Of a stretch of DNA of 64,000 bases, positions 51,498-60,096 are shown in pieces. The stretch is from an uncultured Clostridia bacterium. GTDB lineage: Bacteria; Bacillota; Clostridia; Christensenellales; Borkfalkiaceae. Below the pieces are notes generated by a model. It worked only from the letters and a program-made list of their open reading frames with translations. It searched no databases and was not told the origin of the DNA. Positions within the stretch are counted from its first letter, which is position 1; the number at the start of each line of letters is the position of its first letter. The translations under genes and the position numbers were made by a program. The DNA lies in NCBI GenBank assembly GCA_944330115.1, contig CALVIN010000002.1, forward strand, positions 203,812-267,811, written 5' to 3'.

Positions 51498-53078
51498 TCA
51501 ATATTTGAGCATATCGTAATACAGCGCTTCGTATTGCTTTGCCGACTGACGCCAGCTGAAGTCGGTGGTGGCCGCCCTGTACATGAGCTTAGCCCACTCT
51601 TCTTTGTCGTTCTTGTATTCGGCAACGGCCTCGCGTACCACATACATCATGTCGTGCGCGTTGTAGTTTGCAAATGTATAGCCGTTTTCAAGCGGTTTGA
51701 TACTGTCTTTCAGGCCGCCGGTCTCCCTTACTACGGGTATCGTGCCGTAGCGGCAGGCTATCATCTGCGAAAGGCCGCAGGGCTCTGACTTGGAGGGCAT
51801 GAGGAATATGTCGGCGCCGGAATATATCTTCCTGGAGAGGTCGCCGTTGAACATGATGTTGGCGCTCACCTTGCCGGGGTATCTCCTCGCAAGGTCGGCA
51901 AACCAGCCCTCGAAGTGCGATTCGCCCGTGCCGAGGATGACGAACTGAACGTCGTCCTGGAGTATCTCGTCTATTACCGTGGTGACGAGGTCGAGGCCCT
52001 TATGCGCGGCAAGGCGGGATATCATGGCGATTATGGGGGTATCGGGGCTGTCGTTTAAGCCGAGCATGCGCTGCAGCTCCGACTTGCACACCTTTTTGCC
52101 TGAGAAATCTTCGGGCGAGTAGGGCGCGAATATGTGGCTGTCGAACTTGGGGTTATAGCCCATGTCGTCGATGCCGTTGAGTATGCCGCACAGCTTGAAC
52201 TCGTTTCTGCGCACGATGGGATCGAGCCCGTGCGAGAAATAGGGGTTCTTTATCTCCTCCGCATAGGTAGGGCTTACGGTGGAGAAGCGCTCGCAGCACT
52301 CTATGGCGCCCTTCATAAGGTTGATGCAGTTGTTGTATTCAACAAGCCCCGCGTAGGTGCCGTAGATATCGAACAGATCGCTCAGGAGATCCATTGAATA
52401 GATGCCCTGATATTCGATGTTGTGTATGGTGAAGAGCGCCCTTATAAACTGATACTCTTCCCTGAAGCAATAGTTGGTCTTGAGGTATATGGCCGCAAGC
52501 GCCGCCTGCCAGTCGTGGCAGTGCATTATGTCGGGATAGAAGTTTATGAAGGGCATTATTTCGAGCACGCTGCGCGAGAAGAATGCAAACCTCTCGCCGT
52601 CGTCGAAATAGCCGTAGCATCCGGGACGTTTGAAATAGAACTCGTTGTCGAGGAAATAGAAAATGACGCCGTCCTTTTCATACGTGAAGATGCCGCAATA
52701 CTGGTTCCTCCACGCAAGGGGAACATATATATTGCCTATATAGTTGAACTGCTGTTTATACTCCCACTTTATGTCGGAGTACAGGGGTACTACCACTCTT
52801 ACGTCAAATTTACCCGTAGCCGCCAGCGCCTTGGAGAGCGAGCCGATAACTTCGGCAAGTCCGCCGGTCTGTATAAAGGGCGTGCATTCGGATGCGACGA
52901 ATAATATTTTCTTTTTGTCGCTTACTGCGACAGATTCTGTTTTTGCAGGCACTTCGGTCTCCTTTAAAGTCTTTGAGGCGGCCGCAGCGCGGTGCGTATG
53001 CGTCGCGGAGGCTATGCGCACTCCGCTCTTTTTAGCCGCGCCGGCAGCCTTACTTCCATTCATATTTTTTGTCGGCAT
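51498..53078 (-). CDS. glgA: Glycogen synthase with an N-terminal extension
   Basis: A 526-residue GT5 glucosyltransferase adding glucose from ADP-glucose to glycogen. The core starts at about residue 57 with KKILFVASECTPFIQTGGLAEVIG (the KTGGL-type ADP-glucose site, here QTGGL), and the C-terminal domain carries LMPSKSEPCGLSQMIACRYG. The first 55 residues are an Ala/Lys/Thr-rich, probably disordered tail absent from typical 480-residue GlgA. The tail is real in the sense that AAGGTGG lies just ahead of its ATG. Between glgD and glgP. Confidence 0.95.
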   Translation of the reverse strand: MPTKNMNGSKAAGAAKKSGVRIASATHTHRAAAASKTLKETEVPAKTESVAVSDKKKILFVASECTPFIQTGGLAEVIGSLSKALAATGKFDVRVVVPLYSDIKWEYKQQFNYIGNIYVPLAWRNQYCGIFTYEKDGVIFYFLDNEFYFKRPGCYGYFDDGERFAFFSRSVLEIMPFINFYPDIMHCHDWQAALAAIYLKTNYCFREEYQFIRALFTIHNIEYQGIYSMDLLSDLFDIYGTYAGLVEYNNCINLMKGAIECCERFSTVSPTYAEEIKNPYFSHGLDPIVRRNEFKLCGILNGIDDMGYNPKFDSHIFAPYSPEDFSGKKVCKSELQRMLGLNDSPDTPIIAMISRLAAHKGLDLVTTVIDEILQDDVQFVILGTGESHFEGWFADLARRYPGKVSANIMFNGDLSRKIYSGADIFLMPSKSEPCGLSQMIACRYGTIPVVRETGGLKDSIKPLENGYTFANYNAHDMMYVVREAVAEYKNDKEEWAKLMYRAATTDFSWRQSAKQYEALYYDMLKY

Positions 53079-53112
53079 AAAAATCCACCTTATCTTTTGC
53101 GAACTTTAAAAG

Positions 53113-54219
53113 TTATATAAGCGAGCCCTTACCGATGAAATAGGGTTTGATCTCGCAGCCGGCGAGCACTCTGTTATCTCTGATTATCGTATTCTTGTCG
53201 CTTACCACATATGCAAGGTTGCAGTCGTGGCCCACGTAGTTATCGGCCATGAGTATGCAGTTTTTAACTACGGCACCCTTGCCTATCTTAACGCCGCGGA
53301 AGAGTATGCAGTTCTCAACGGTGCCCTCGATGAGGCAGCCGTCGGAAATGAGCGAATTTTTAACAACGGCCTGGTCGGTGAATTTGGCGGGAGCGCTGTC
53401 GTTCACCTTGGTATATACGTCCCTGTCGCCGAACACCGCCTGCCTTACGTCCTTTTTGAGGAGGTCGAGGTTGGCGTTGAAGTATGCAACGAGCGAGTCG
53501 ATGTTTGCATAATATCCGTCGAGCTTATAGCCGTAGAGGTTCATGTTCTTTACGCCGGGGGCGAGTATATCCCTGCCGAAGCTTGTATAGCCGCGCTGGA
53601 TGGCGTCCTGAATGAGGTTGAGAAGGAAGGACGTGCGCGCTACCATAACGTTTATGTAGTTTTTCTTTACGCCGCTCGTCACGGGGTTGATCCACAGCTC
53701 GTCTATCTTATCGTCGCTGTCCGTTTCAAAGGTCACGTAGTAGTGCGACTTTGAAACTTCGTGCTCGTGATAAACGAGGGTTATGTCGGCATTCTTCTTC
53801 TCATGGAACTCGATGACCTTGCTGTAATCGAGTTTATATACAGAGTCGCTGTCGGAGAGGACAACGTAGTCCTGCTTGCACTTTTTAAGGAAGGAAGTTG
53901 CGCCCTTCAGAGCCTCCAGCCTGCCCTTATACAGCGTTTCCGATTCGTCGCTGTAGGGAGGCAGCAGTATAAGGCCGCCCTCCTTTCGTGCAAGGTCCCA
54001 GTCTTTGCCGGTGCCGAGATGGTCCATGAGCGACTGGTAGTTCTGCTTTGTGATAACGCCGACGGTGGTTATGCCGGAGTTTACCATATTTGAAAGCGCG
54101 AAGTCGATAAGACGGTATCTGCCGCCGTAGGGCACGGAGCCCATCGACCTTACTCTGGTGAGTTCGGGTACGTTTTCATCGTTTATGCTTGAAAAAATTA
54201 CGCCTACAGTAGAAGCCAT
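53113..54219 (-). CDS. glgD: Glucose-1-phosphate adenylyltransferase, GlgD subunit
   Basis: A 368-residue GlgD: a nucleotidyltransferase-like N-terminal half (SVPYGGRYRLIDFALSNMVNSGITTVGVITK) and a left-handed beta-helix C-terminus (NCILFRGVKIGKGAVVKNCILMADNYVG). Compared with GlgC the GG-x-G-x-R-L loop is missing (it begins VGVIFSSINDEN), so it is probably the regulatory, non-catalytic partner. Fifteen nt separate it from glgC upstream. Confidence 0.93.
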   Translation of the reverse strand: MASTVGVIFSSINDENVPELTRVRSMGSVPYGGRYRLIDFALSNMVNSGITTVGVITKQNYQSLMDHLGTGKDWDLARKEGGLILLPPYSDESETLYKGRLEALKGATSFLKKCKQDYVVLSDSDSVYKLDYSKVIEFHEKKNADITLVYHEHEVSKSHYYVTFETDSDDKIDELWINPVTSGVKKNYINVMVARTSFLLNLIQDAIQRGYTSFGRDILAPGVKNMNLYGYKLDGYYANIDSLVAYFNANLDLLKKDVRQAVFGDRDVYTKVNDSAPAKFTDQAVVKNSLISDGCLIEGTVENCILFRGVKIGKGAVVKNCILMADNYVGHDCNLAYVVSDKNTIIRDNRVLAGCEIKPYFIGKGSLI

Positions 54220-54234
54220 GTTTGTTTCCTCCCT

Positions 54235-55437
54235 TTATACGTCCTTGTCGACAATTTCGCCTGCGGCGACCTTTCCGCCGTCATGCACGGTTATGCCTCT
54301 GCCGAGAACGGTTATGCCGGCGGTCTTGCTTTCTACCTTTACCGCCTCTTCCTTTACCGCGCCTATCGCAGCGTTTTCGCCAACGGTGACCTCTTCGTCG
54401 ATTATCGAGTAATTTATCGTGGCGCCCTTCTTTACGGTAATGTTGCCCATAAGCACGCTGTCGCATACCACTGCGCCCTTTTCAACTACGCAGTTGGTGC
54501 CGATGACGGAGTTTACTATCTTGCCCTCGACGTCGCTGCCGTTAGCCACTATGCTGTTCACAACTTCGCCTTCGACGTATGCGGGAGGCGAGAGCGGGCT
54601 CCTCGAATGTATTACGTGGTCGCTGTCGTCAAGTTCAAATTTGGGCGTAACACCCAGAAGGTCCATGTTGGCCTCCCAAAGGGAGCTTATGGTGCCTACG
54701 TCCTTCCAATAGCCCTCGAAGCGGTACGAGAACATCTTTTCGCCTGCGTTGAGCATTGCGGGAAGAACGTTCTTGCCGAAGTCGTTTTCGGAGTTGGGAT
54801 TGGCCTCGTCGAGTTCGAGGTATTTGAAGAGCTTGTCCGCGCTGAATATGTATATACCCATGGAAGCGAGGTTGCTCTTGGGCTTTGCGGGCTTTTCTTC
54901 GAATTCGTAGATGGAGCCGTCGGGATTGGTGTTGAGTATGCCGAAGCGCGATGCCTCCTTGATGGGCACCTCCATGCAGGCGATGGTGCAGGCCGCACCG
55001 GCGTCTTTGTGCGCTTTGAGCATCTTGGCATAGTCCATCTTATAGATGTGGTCGCCCGAGAGAATGAGAACATAGTCGGGATCGTACATCTTCATGAAGC
55101 GTATGTTCTGGTATATGGCGTTTGCGGTGCCCTTATACCACGAAGTCGACTTCTTAGCCTCATAGGGCGAGAGAATGTGTACGCCGCCGAACGTTCTGTC
55201 GAGATCCCACGGCTGGCCGTTGCCTACGTATTCGTTCAATACGAGTGGCTGATACTGTGTGAGAACGCCCACCGTGTCGATGCCCGAGTTTATACAGTTA
55301 GACAGAGGAAAGTCTATGATCCTGTACTTGGCGCCGAAAGATACGGCAGGTTTAGCTATGTTGCTTGTAAGGGCATAAAGACGACTGCCTTGTCCGCCGG
55401 CGAGCAGCATAGCTACGCACTCTTTTTTTCTTAGCAT
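54235..55437 (-). CDS. glgC: Glucose-1-phosphate adenylyltransferase, GlgC subunit
   Basis: A 400-residue enzyme making ADP-glucose, the committed step of glycogen synthesis. The catalytic loop is [21 protein letters not shown], followed by [20 protein letters not shown] and the sugar-phosphate region; the C-terminal half is a hexapeptide beta-helix. First gene of glgC-glgD-glgA; no branching enzyme (glgB) is encoded in the window. Confidence 0.96.
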   Translation of the reverse strand: MLRKKECVAMLLAGGQGSRLYALTSNIAKPAVSFGAKYRIIDFPLSNCINSGIDTVGVLTQYQPLVLNEYVGNGQPWDLDRTFGGVHILSPYEAKKSTSWYKGTANAIYQNIRFMKMYDPDYVLILSGDHIYKMDYAKMLKAHKDAGAACTIACMEVPIKEASRFGILNTNPDGSIYEFEEKPAKPKSNLASMGIYIFSADKLFKYLELDEANPNSENDFGKNVLPAMLNAGEKMFSYRFEGYWKDVGTISSLWEANMDLLGVTPKFELDDSDHVIHSRSPLSPPAYVEGEVVNSIVANGSDVEGKIVNSVIGTNCVVEKGAVVCDSVLMGNITVKKGATINYSIIDEEVTVGENAAIGAVKEEAVKVESKTAGITVLGRGITVHDGGKVAAGEIVDKDV

Positions 55438-55564
55438 AACTTTTGGTCCCCCAATAAAAATTTTTTTGCTTCTATCTCCAACGGTCCGCCGCTCCCCCTT
55501 TATTGCGGTAAAGCAGGCGAGCCCGCCGAAAAAACTAACTGACGGAATTCATATAACCTTATTC

Positions 55565-55593
55565 ATTATAGCATGCAAATATCCATTTTTCAA
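55565..55593 (-). promoter_or_regulatory. glgC operon promoter
   Basis: Minus-strand TTGAAA (55588-55593), 17-bp spacer, TATAAT (55565-55570), with a leader of about 120 nt. Confidence 0.85.
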
Positions 55594-55737
55594 GACCAAA
55601 TGCAATTTTTTTTGAGCAAATTGCTAAAAAAATACTCGTTAGGCATATATTGTCGAGTTTATGACTTTATTTGCTCAAAAATTTGTAACAGGCTTGTTAA
55701 AAAAATGTATCGCGGCGCATTACATTCAAATTACGGC

Positions 55738-55764
55738 AAAAACCGGCCCGCAAACGCAGGCCGG
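55738..55764 (-). terminator. Terminator of the HMA-domain gene
   Basis: CCGGCC (55743-55748) pairs with GGCCGG (55759-55764); TTTTT follows on the minus strand. Confidence 0.8.
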
Positions 55765-55781
55765 CATGGCTATATCCTGTT

Positions 55782-56039
55782 TTATTTTTTTAAGCGGGAA
55801 AACAGCCCCTTCTTTTCGTAGGGCATGCTGCTCACCTCGCCAACGCCATACCCTTGGGCGGCTATCGCCGACTTTATGGCGTCGATGCTCGTGCCGTCCT
55901 CGGCAATTACTTCCGTTCTGCCCTTCGCGTGGGAGGAAGTGACCTTTTTTACGCCCTCCACCCTTCTCACCACGTCGTTTACGTGCGTTTCGCACATTCC
56001 GCAGTGTATGCCTTCTACATCAAGAACGATTTTTACCAT
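55782..56039 (-). CDS. Heavy-metal-associated (HMA) domain protein
   Basis: An 85-residue single-HMA protein, the CopZ-like ferredoxin fold. The metal site reads GIHCGMCETHV, so the C-x2-C pair is kept but the usual Met-Thr is replaced by Ile-His. The last 18 residues (SSMPYEKKGLFSRLKK) form a basic tail beyond the domain. No P-type ATPase is next to it, so metal and partner are unknown; copper or another soft metal is likely. GAAAGGAGA precedes the ATG. Confidence 0.88.
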   Translation of the reverse strand: MVKIVLDVEGIHCGMCETHVNDVVRRVEGVKKVTSSHAKGRTEVIAEDGTSIDAIKSAIAAQGYGVGEVSSMPYEKKGLFSRLKK

Positions 56040-56060
56040 ATCCGTCTCCTTTCATAAGCG

Positions 56061-56141
56061 GCGGCCGCTTTTGCCTTTAGGCGCGGCCGCTGCGCATTTA
56101 TTTATATATAGTATTATAGCATCGCCCGTCCGCAAATGCAA
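56061..56141 (-). promoter_or_regulatory. Promoter and leader hairpin of the HMA-domain gene
   Basis: Minus-strand TTGCAT (56136-56141), 17-bp spacer, TATAAT (56113-56118). The leader contains GCGGCCGC twice (56061-56068 and 56083-56090) forming an 8-bp GC-only stem enclosing a small GCCT/AGGC stem. No T-tract follows. Confidence 0.7.
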
Positions 56142-56254
56142 TAAATTAACCACATTTAATTTATTTGTTTGTAAGTGCATTACCCTTGCCTGCACTTATG
56201 CATTTTGCGGACAATAAATTTTGCGATATTGCGCAACAACTTTATAAACTTCTG

Positions 56255-56283
56255 TTGACAAATACGGAGATTTGATATATAAT
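56255..56283 (+). promoter_or_regulatory. Rubredoxin promoter
   Basis: TTGACA (56255-56260), 17-bp spacer, TATAAT (56278-56283): a perfect consensus promoter. Confidence 0.9.
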
Positions 56284-56288
56284 AAGAA

Positions 56289-56307
56289 TGTATCTTGATA
56301 AGATACA
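56289..56307. promoter_or_regulatory. Palindromic operator at the rubredoxin start of transcription
   Basis: TGTATCTTGATAAGATACA: perfect 8-3-8 inverted repeat centred just below the predicted +1. It is placed as a repressor site. The regulator is unknown. Confidence 0.65.
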
Positions 56308-56331
56308 AAACCACTAAACGGAGGAATTATC

Positions 56332-56490
56332 ATGACTTACGTATGCGATGTTTGCGGCTGGGAATACAACGAGGATGAAGGCGCGCCCGAATACGGTATT
56401 GCGCCCGGCACCAAGTGGGAAGATCTCCCCGACGACTTCGAGTGCCCCCTCTGCGCCGTAGGCAAAGATCAGTTCAGCGTTAAAGAGTAA
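56332..56490 (+). CDS. Rubredoxin
   Basis: A 52-residue rubredoxin with the two iron-ligand knuckles CDVCGW (residues 5-10) and CPLCAVGK, and the conserved aromatic and acidic core ([28 protein letters not shown]). It is a one-electron carrier in anaerobes, often serving peroxide or superoxide reduction. GGAGG lies 7 nt before the ATG. A consensus promoter with a palindrome at +1 indicates strong, regulated expression. No redox partner is adjacent. Confidence 0.95.
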   Translation: MTYVCDVCGWEYNEDEGAPEYGIAPGTKWEDLPDDFECPLCAVGKDQFSVKE

Positions 56491-56515
56491 ATCAAGATAA
56501 AAACAATGAGGTGAA

Positions 56516-56553
56516 AACAGCAGACAGGCACCATTTGCCCGTCTGCTGTTTTG
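56516..56553 (+). terminator. Rubredoxin terminator
   Basis: AACAGCAGAC (56516-56525) pairs with GTCTGCTGTT (56541-56550), then TTG; the upper stem continues with GGC/GCC. Confidence 0.75.
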
Positions 56554-56571
56554 CATTATACACAAAAACCT

Positions 56572-56666
56572 CCGGAGGTTCAAATCCTCTTATCCATGCA
56601 GGTTCAACTCCTGTTGAGACACGCTGTTTTCCGTGCGCGTCCGCTCAAGGCGCAACTCCTGTTGAG
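56572..56666 (+). repeat. tRNA T-arm-like segments and CAACTCCTGTTGAG repeats
   Basis: GGAGGTTCAAATCCTC and GCAGGTTCAACTCCTG look like two tRNA T-arms in tandem, without the rest of a tRNA. CAACTCCTGTTGAG occurs at 56605-56618 and 56653-56666, and again near 63.25 and 63.39 kb. No complete tRNA can be folded here. Confidence 0.6.
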
Positions 56667-56704
56667 TTTTGTCGTGTTATATCAAATTGTCTGTAAACAG
56701 TTGT

Positions 56705-57496
56705 TCAGCCGAGGACTACGTCGAGCGCCATCATCACGGCGAAGCCTATCATCGCGCCCCACGTTCCGAAATGCGGGTGTTCCGAGAGGTGCGCGTCGGG
56801 AATCAGGTCCTCCACTACAACGAATATCATTGCGCCGGCGGCAAATGCCAAAAACCACGGCTGCGCCGCCGAAAGATTTGCCGCCAAAAAGTAACCGACT
56901 ACCGCAAATACCGGTTCCACCGCGCCGCTGCCCATGCCGTACAAAAATGCCTTGGCGCGGCTGCCGGTTGCCTCCTTCATGGGCAGGGAGACGGCCGCGC
57001 CTTCGGGAAAGTTTTGTATCGCCATGCCTATGGCAAGCCCGAGGGCGGAGATAAATGCGCCGTATTCACCCGCCGCAGCCGCCGCGCCGAAGGCAAACCC
57101 CACGGCGAGCCCCTCGGGAATGTTGTGAATGGTGACGGCGAGAAAGAGTTTTGCCGGCTTATTCAAATGGCTCTTGGGCCCCTCCTCCTCGTTGGTGCCT
57201 TTGTGAAAGTGCGGCACCAATTTATCGAGCAGCACCAAAAATCCGCCGCCGAGCAAAAAGCCGACAACTGCGGGCAATATGGCGAGGTCGCCGTAAGTTT
57301 CGCCCGCGCCCTCGATGGAGGGCAACAGCAGCGACCACACCGAGGCCGCCACCATTACGCCCGAGGCAAAGCCGAGAAAAAGCGTGTTCAGCTTGCCCGA
57401 AAATTTGCCGCGGAACAGAAATACGAGCGCCGCTCCCGCCGTCGTGGCAACGAAAATTATGCAAAAACCGAGTATAGTGATGGCTGTAGTGCTCAA
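56705..57496 (-). CDS. ZIP-family metal transporter
   Basis: A 263-residue membrane protein with eight predicted helices. The metal-transport motifs in helices IV and V are IHNIPEGLAVGFAFG and IQNFPEGAAVSLP, typical of ZupT/GufA-type ZIP proteins that import Zn and other divalent cations. A histidine-bearing loop (HFHKGTNEEEG) joins helices III and IV. It is monocistronic; no metal regulator site was recognised. Confidence 0.93.
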   Translation of the reverse strand: MSTTAITILGFCIIFVATTAGAALVFLFRGKFSGKLNTLFLGFASGVMVAASVWSLLLPSIEGAGETYGDLAILPAVVGFLLGGGFLVLLDKLVPHFHKGTNEEEGPKSHLNKPAKLFLAVTIHNIPEGLAVGFAFGAAAAAGEYGAFISALGLAIGMAIQNFPEGAAVSLPMKEATGSRAKAFLYGMGSGAVEPVFAVVGYFLAANLSAAQPWFLAFAAGAMIFVVVEDLIPDAHLSEHPHFGTWGAMIGFAVMMALDVVLG

Positions 57497-57591
57497 AATA
57501 TTTCACCGTGGGCGTGCCAGCGGCAACAAAAACCGCGCCCGCCTCTATATCTTTATTTTATCTTGATCTCTCCGCGCTTTAAAAGGTAAGT

Positions 57592-58221
57592 TTAAAGCTT
57601 GAACTCATACACATATGAGCTGCCGCCGCCGAATGAATACGGCTTCGACCACACCCTTGTAAAGCCGCGCCTCTCGTAAAAGTCATACGACGCATCCGAA
57701 TCTGTAAACAGCCGTATGCGCTTTACTCCGTCGGAGGCACAGCGCCCCGCAAAGGTCATCCACAGCGCCGTGCCCAGCCCCCTGCGGTATTCCCTGCGCG
57801 AGGTGAGGGCGACGAGCTCGCAGTCGCACGCCATGGGCGTATGTTTGTTTCGCTCGCGAATGCGGCGGAAGAATGTGTCGAACTGCTCCTTGAACGCGGG
57901 CGAGAGCTTATATCCGCCGAAACTGAACTTTGCAAAGCACTTTATCCAAGCCCAATAGTGCCTCTTTGTATCGCTCTTTCTTGCAAGCGCTATGTTAAAG
58001 CTCTTTTTGTAGCTGCCGCTTATAAAGCCTATTACCTTGCCGTCGGCCAGAGCGACGTATGTAAACGAGCACTTTTCGATGAGGATCTGCACGTAATCGC
58101 GCAAAAACTCCCTGTCCTCTTTGGTGAGCGGACAGTCAAAAAACCCGTAGTAAAAGCACATGGCGCAGTCGTCGGCGTCGCCTGCCTCGAATTTGCGCAC
58201 AGTGAATAAATTTTCGCCCAT
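57592..58221 (-). CDS. GNAT-family N-acetyltransferase
   Basis: A 209-residue acetyltransferase. The acetyl-CoA motif is near REYRRGLGTALWMTFA (R-x2-G-x-G/A type), followed by RLFTDSDASYDFYERRGF, the common GNAT beta-bulge end. Substrate unknown. The ATG at 58221 follows GGGAGGG; upstream in-frame sequence is noncoding. Its promoter carries a palindrome also found ahead of the ABC genes. Confidence 0.85.
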   Translation of the reverse strand: MGENLFTVRKFEAGDADDCAMCFYYGFFDCPLTKEDREFLRDYVQILIEKCSFTYVALADGKVIGFISGSYKKSFNIALARKSDTKRHYWAWIKCFAKFSFGGYKLSPAFKEQFDTFFRRIRERNKHTPMACDCELVALTSRREYRRGLGTALWMTFAGRCASDGVKRIRLFTDSDASYDFYERRGFTRVWSKPYSFGGGSSYVYEFKL

Positions 58222-58243
58222 CGGCTTGCCCTCCCTGTCATAC

Positions 58244-58261
58244 AGTTCGTATACGCGAACT
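58244..58261. promoter_or_regulatory. Palindromic operator upstream of the GNAT gene
   Basis: AGTTCG-TATACG-CGAACT. On the minus strand TTGCTT, 17 bp, TATAAT lies just upstream, so the palindrome sits near +1. A close relative is at 61937-61954. Confidence 0.65.
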
Positions 58262-58317
58262 ATATTATATATTATACATTTTTGCGCCCGAAAAAGCAAG
58301 TAAACTGATATAGTCTT

Positions 58318-58346
58318 AAAATGCGGCCGCCGTTCGGGCGGCCGCA
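58318..58346 (-). terminator. Terminator of the ABC transporter operon
   Basis: TGCGGCCGCC (58322-58331) pairs with GGCGGCCGCA (58337-58346); TTTTAAG follows on the minus strand. Confidence 0.85.
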
Positions 58347-58353
58347 CGGTCTA

Positions 58354-60096
58354 TCAAGTATTTTCGGCAAGCCGCTGCCTTTCGCGCAGGCTTATAAAGT
58401 TGCTGTAAATGCCGCCGCTGCTGATCAGCTGTTCGTGCGTGCCCTGCTCGGCTATCCTGCCCTCAGAGACGACAACTATCTTGTCGGCGGCGCGTATGGT
58501 ATTCAGCCGGTGCGCGATAACTATGAGCGTCTTGCCCTTTACAAGCTCGGTTATGGCCTCCTGAATGTAGCGCTCGTTGTCGAGGTCTACGCTCGCCGTC
58601 GCTTCGTCCAGAATTACTATAGGGGCGTCTTTGAGTATGCACCGCGCTATTGAAATGCGCTGTTTTTCTCCGCCCGAGAGGGACGCGCCGCCCTCGCCTA
58701 TCACGGTATCGAACCCCTGCGGCAGCGCCATTATAAAATTGTAGCAGCGCGCCTTTTTTGCGGCCTCCTCCACCTCCTTGCGCGAAGCGTCCGGTCTGCC
58801 CATGGCTATGTTGTTGTATACGGTATCTTGGAAGAGATACACGCGCTGAAACACCATGCTTATGTTGTCCATCAGCTCCGAAAGGGGCACGCTCCTTATA
58901 TCGGCGCCGCGCACCTTTATGCTGCCCGACTTCACGTCCCAGAACCGCGCCAAGAGGTTAGCAAGCGTAGTTTTGCCGCCGCCAGAGGGGCCGACGAGCG
59001 CCGTCATGGTGTTCTTCTGCGCGGTAAAACTTACGTCGTGTATGGTTTCTCCCTCCCCGTATGAAAAGCTTACGTCCTCAAACTCTATTTCGGGAGCGGA
59101 GCAAGTTGCTGGAATGTGTTGCTTGCCGTCGTCGGGCAGGGGTTTTTCGGCAAACACCTCCTCGATGCGGTCGAGGCAGCTGCCCATCACGGTCAGCCGC
59201 GACGAATCGCCATACAGCGTTTTGAGCGGCAAAAATATACTGAACGCAAACAGCACGCAGCCGACAAGGTAGGGCAGCGTCATCAGCCCCTCAAAATACA
59301 GCCACACGACGAGCGCGAGAATGCCCGCCATGCCGGCGGCATACTGCACATTGAGCGCCACCATCCAGGGCAGTTGGGAGAACTCGAATGTGAGCGCAGC
59401 GTCGCGCGTTTTCTTAAAATTATCGGTGAGGTTCTTAGATTTTTCGCCGAGCAGGTTATAGCTCTTTATTACGCCTATGCCCTCTATGTGCGATATGACG
59501 GCGTCGGTGAGCAATTCGTTCTGCTGTTGGCGGATATTGCTGTGCTTTATGCCCGATCTGTTCATGAGCGACGCCGTGAGCACCACGAGCAAGGATACGC
59601 CCGTCACGAGCAGCCCTATGCGCCAGTCTATAACATACATGAACGCCGCCATGATTATGGCCGAAAAGCCGTGCCCGAGCATGTCGGCGATAGACTGCAT
59701 TACGTTCTCCTCAACAAACACCATGTCTGAGGAGAGCACCGAGCTTATCTTGCCTATGTTGCCCGCCGTGAAGTAGCCCATGGGCAGCTTTCTTAAATGT
59801 GCGCCCAGCTCCATGCGCTTTTCGGCAAAGATTTTGTAGCCCGCCGTGCTCTGCAGTCTGTCGCTCAAATTGGTGGCGGCAACATACACGGCAAAGCTTG
59901 CCGCCATGCCCGCAAAGTATATCAGGCAGCGCACCGCAGTTATTGTGCCAGTGTAAAATTCATTGAATAGTAAAAAGCCCAAAAATAGCGGCATCATCGT
60001 GCATATACCCTTGATAAAGGCGAACAGCGCCGCCGAGAGCACGCGCCACTTGTATCTGCCCGAAAATTTAAGTATCCTTACAAAAAATTTTATCAT
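58354..60096 (-). CDS. ABC transporter, fused permease-ATPase (second half of pair)
   Basis: A 580-residue exporter-type half-transporter: six membrane helices (residues about 1-300) then an ATPase domain with Walker A GPSGGGKTTLAN, signature LSGGEKQRIS and Walker B IVILDEATASVD, plus the H-loop IAHRLNT. It starts inside the stop of the preceding half-transporter (ATGA), so the two form a heterodimer. Pairs of this type in gut Firmicutes export drugs or peptides or handle siderophore-like compounds; the substrate is unknown. Confidence 0.92.
   Translation of the reverse strand: MIKFFVRILKFSGRYKWRVLSAALFAFIKGICTMMPLFLGFLLFNEFYTGTITAVRCLIYFAGMAASFAVYVAATNLSDRLQSTAGYKIFAEKRMELGAHLRKLPMGYFTAGNIGKISSVLSSDMVFVEENVMQSIADMLGHGFSAIIMAAFMYVIDWRIGLLVTGVSLLVVLTASLMNRSGIKHSNIRQQQNELLTDAVISHIEGIGVIKSYNLLGEKSKNLTDNFKKTRDAALTFEFSQLPWMVALNVQYAAGMAGILALVVWLYFEGLMTLPYLVGCVLFAFSIFLPLKTLYGDSSRLTVMGSCLDRIEEVFAEKPLPDDGKQHIPATCSAPEIEFEDVSFSYGEGETIHDVSFTAQKNTMTALVGPSGGGKTTLANLLARFWDVKSGSIKVRGADIRSVPLSELMDNISMVFQRVYLFQDTVYNNIAMGRPDASRKEVEEAAKKARCYNFIMALPQGFDTVIGEGGASLSGGEKQRISIARCILKDAPIVILDEATASVDLDNERYIQEAITELVKGKTLIVIAHRLNTIRAADKIVVVSEGRIAEQGTHEQLISSGGIYSNFISLRERQRLAENT

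Noticed and set aside
56572..56620. A tRNA gene or tRNA pseudogene
   Set aside because: Only T-arm-like pieces are present; no D-arm, anticodon arm or acceptor stem can be formed around them.
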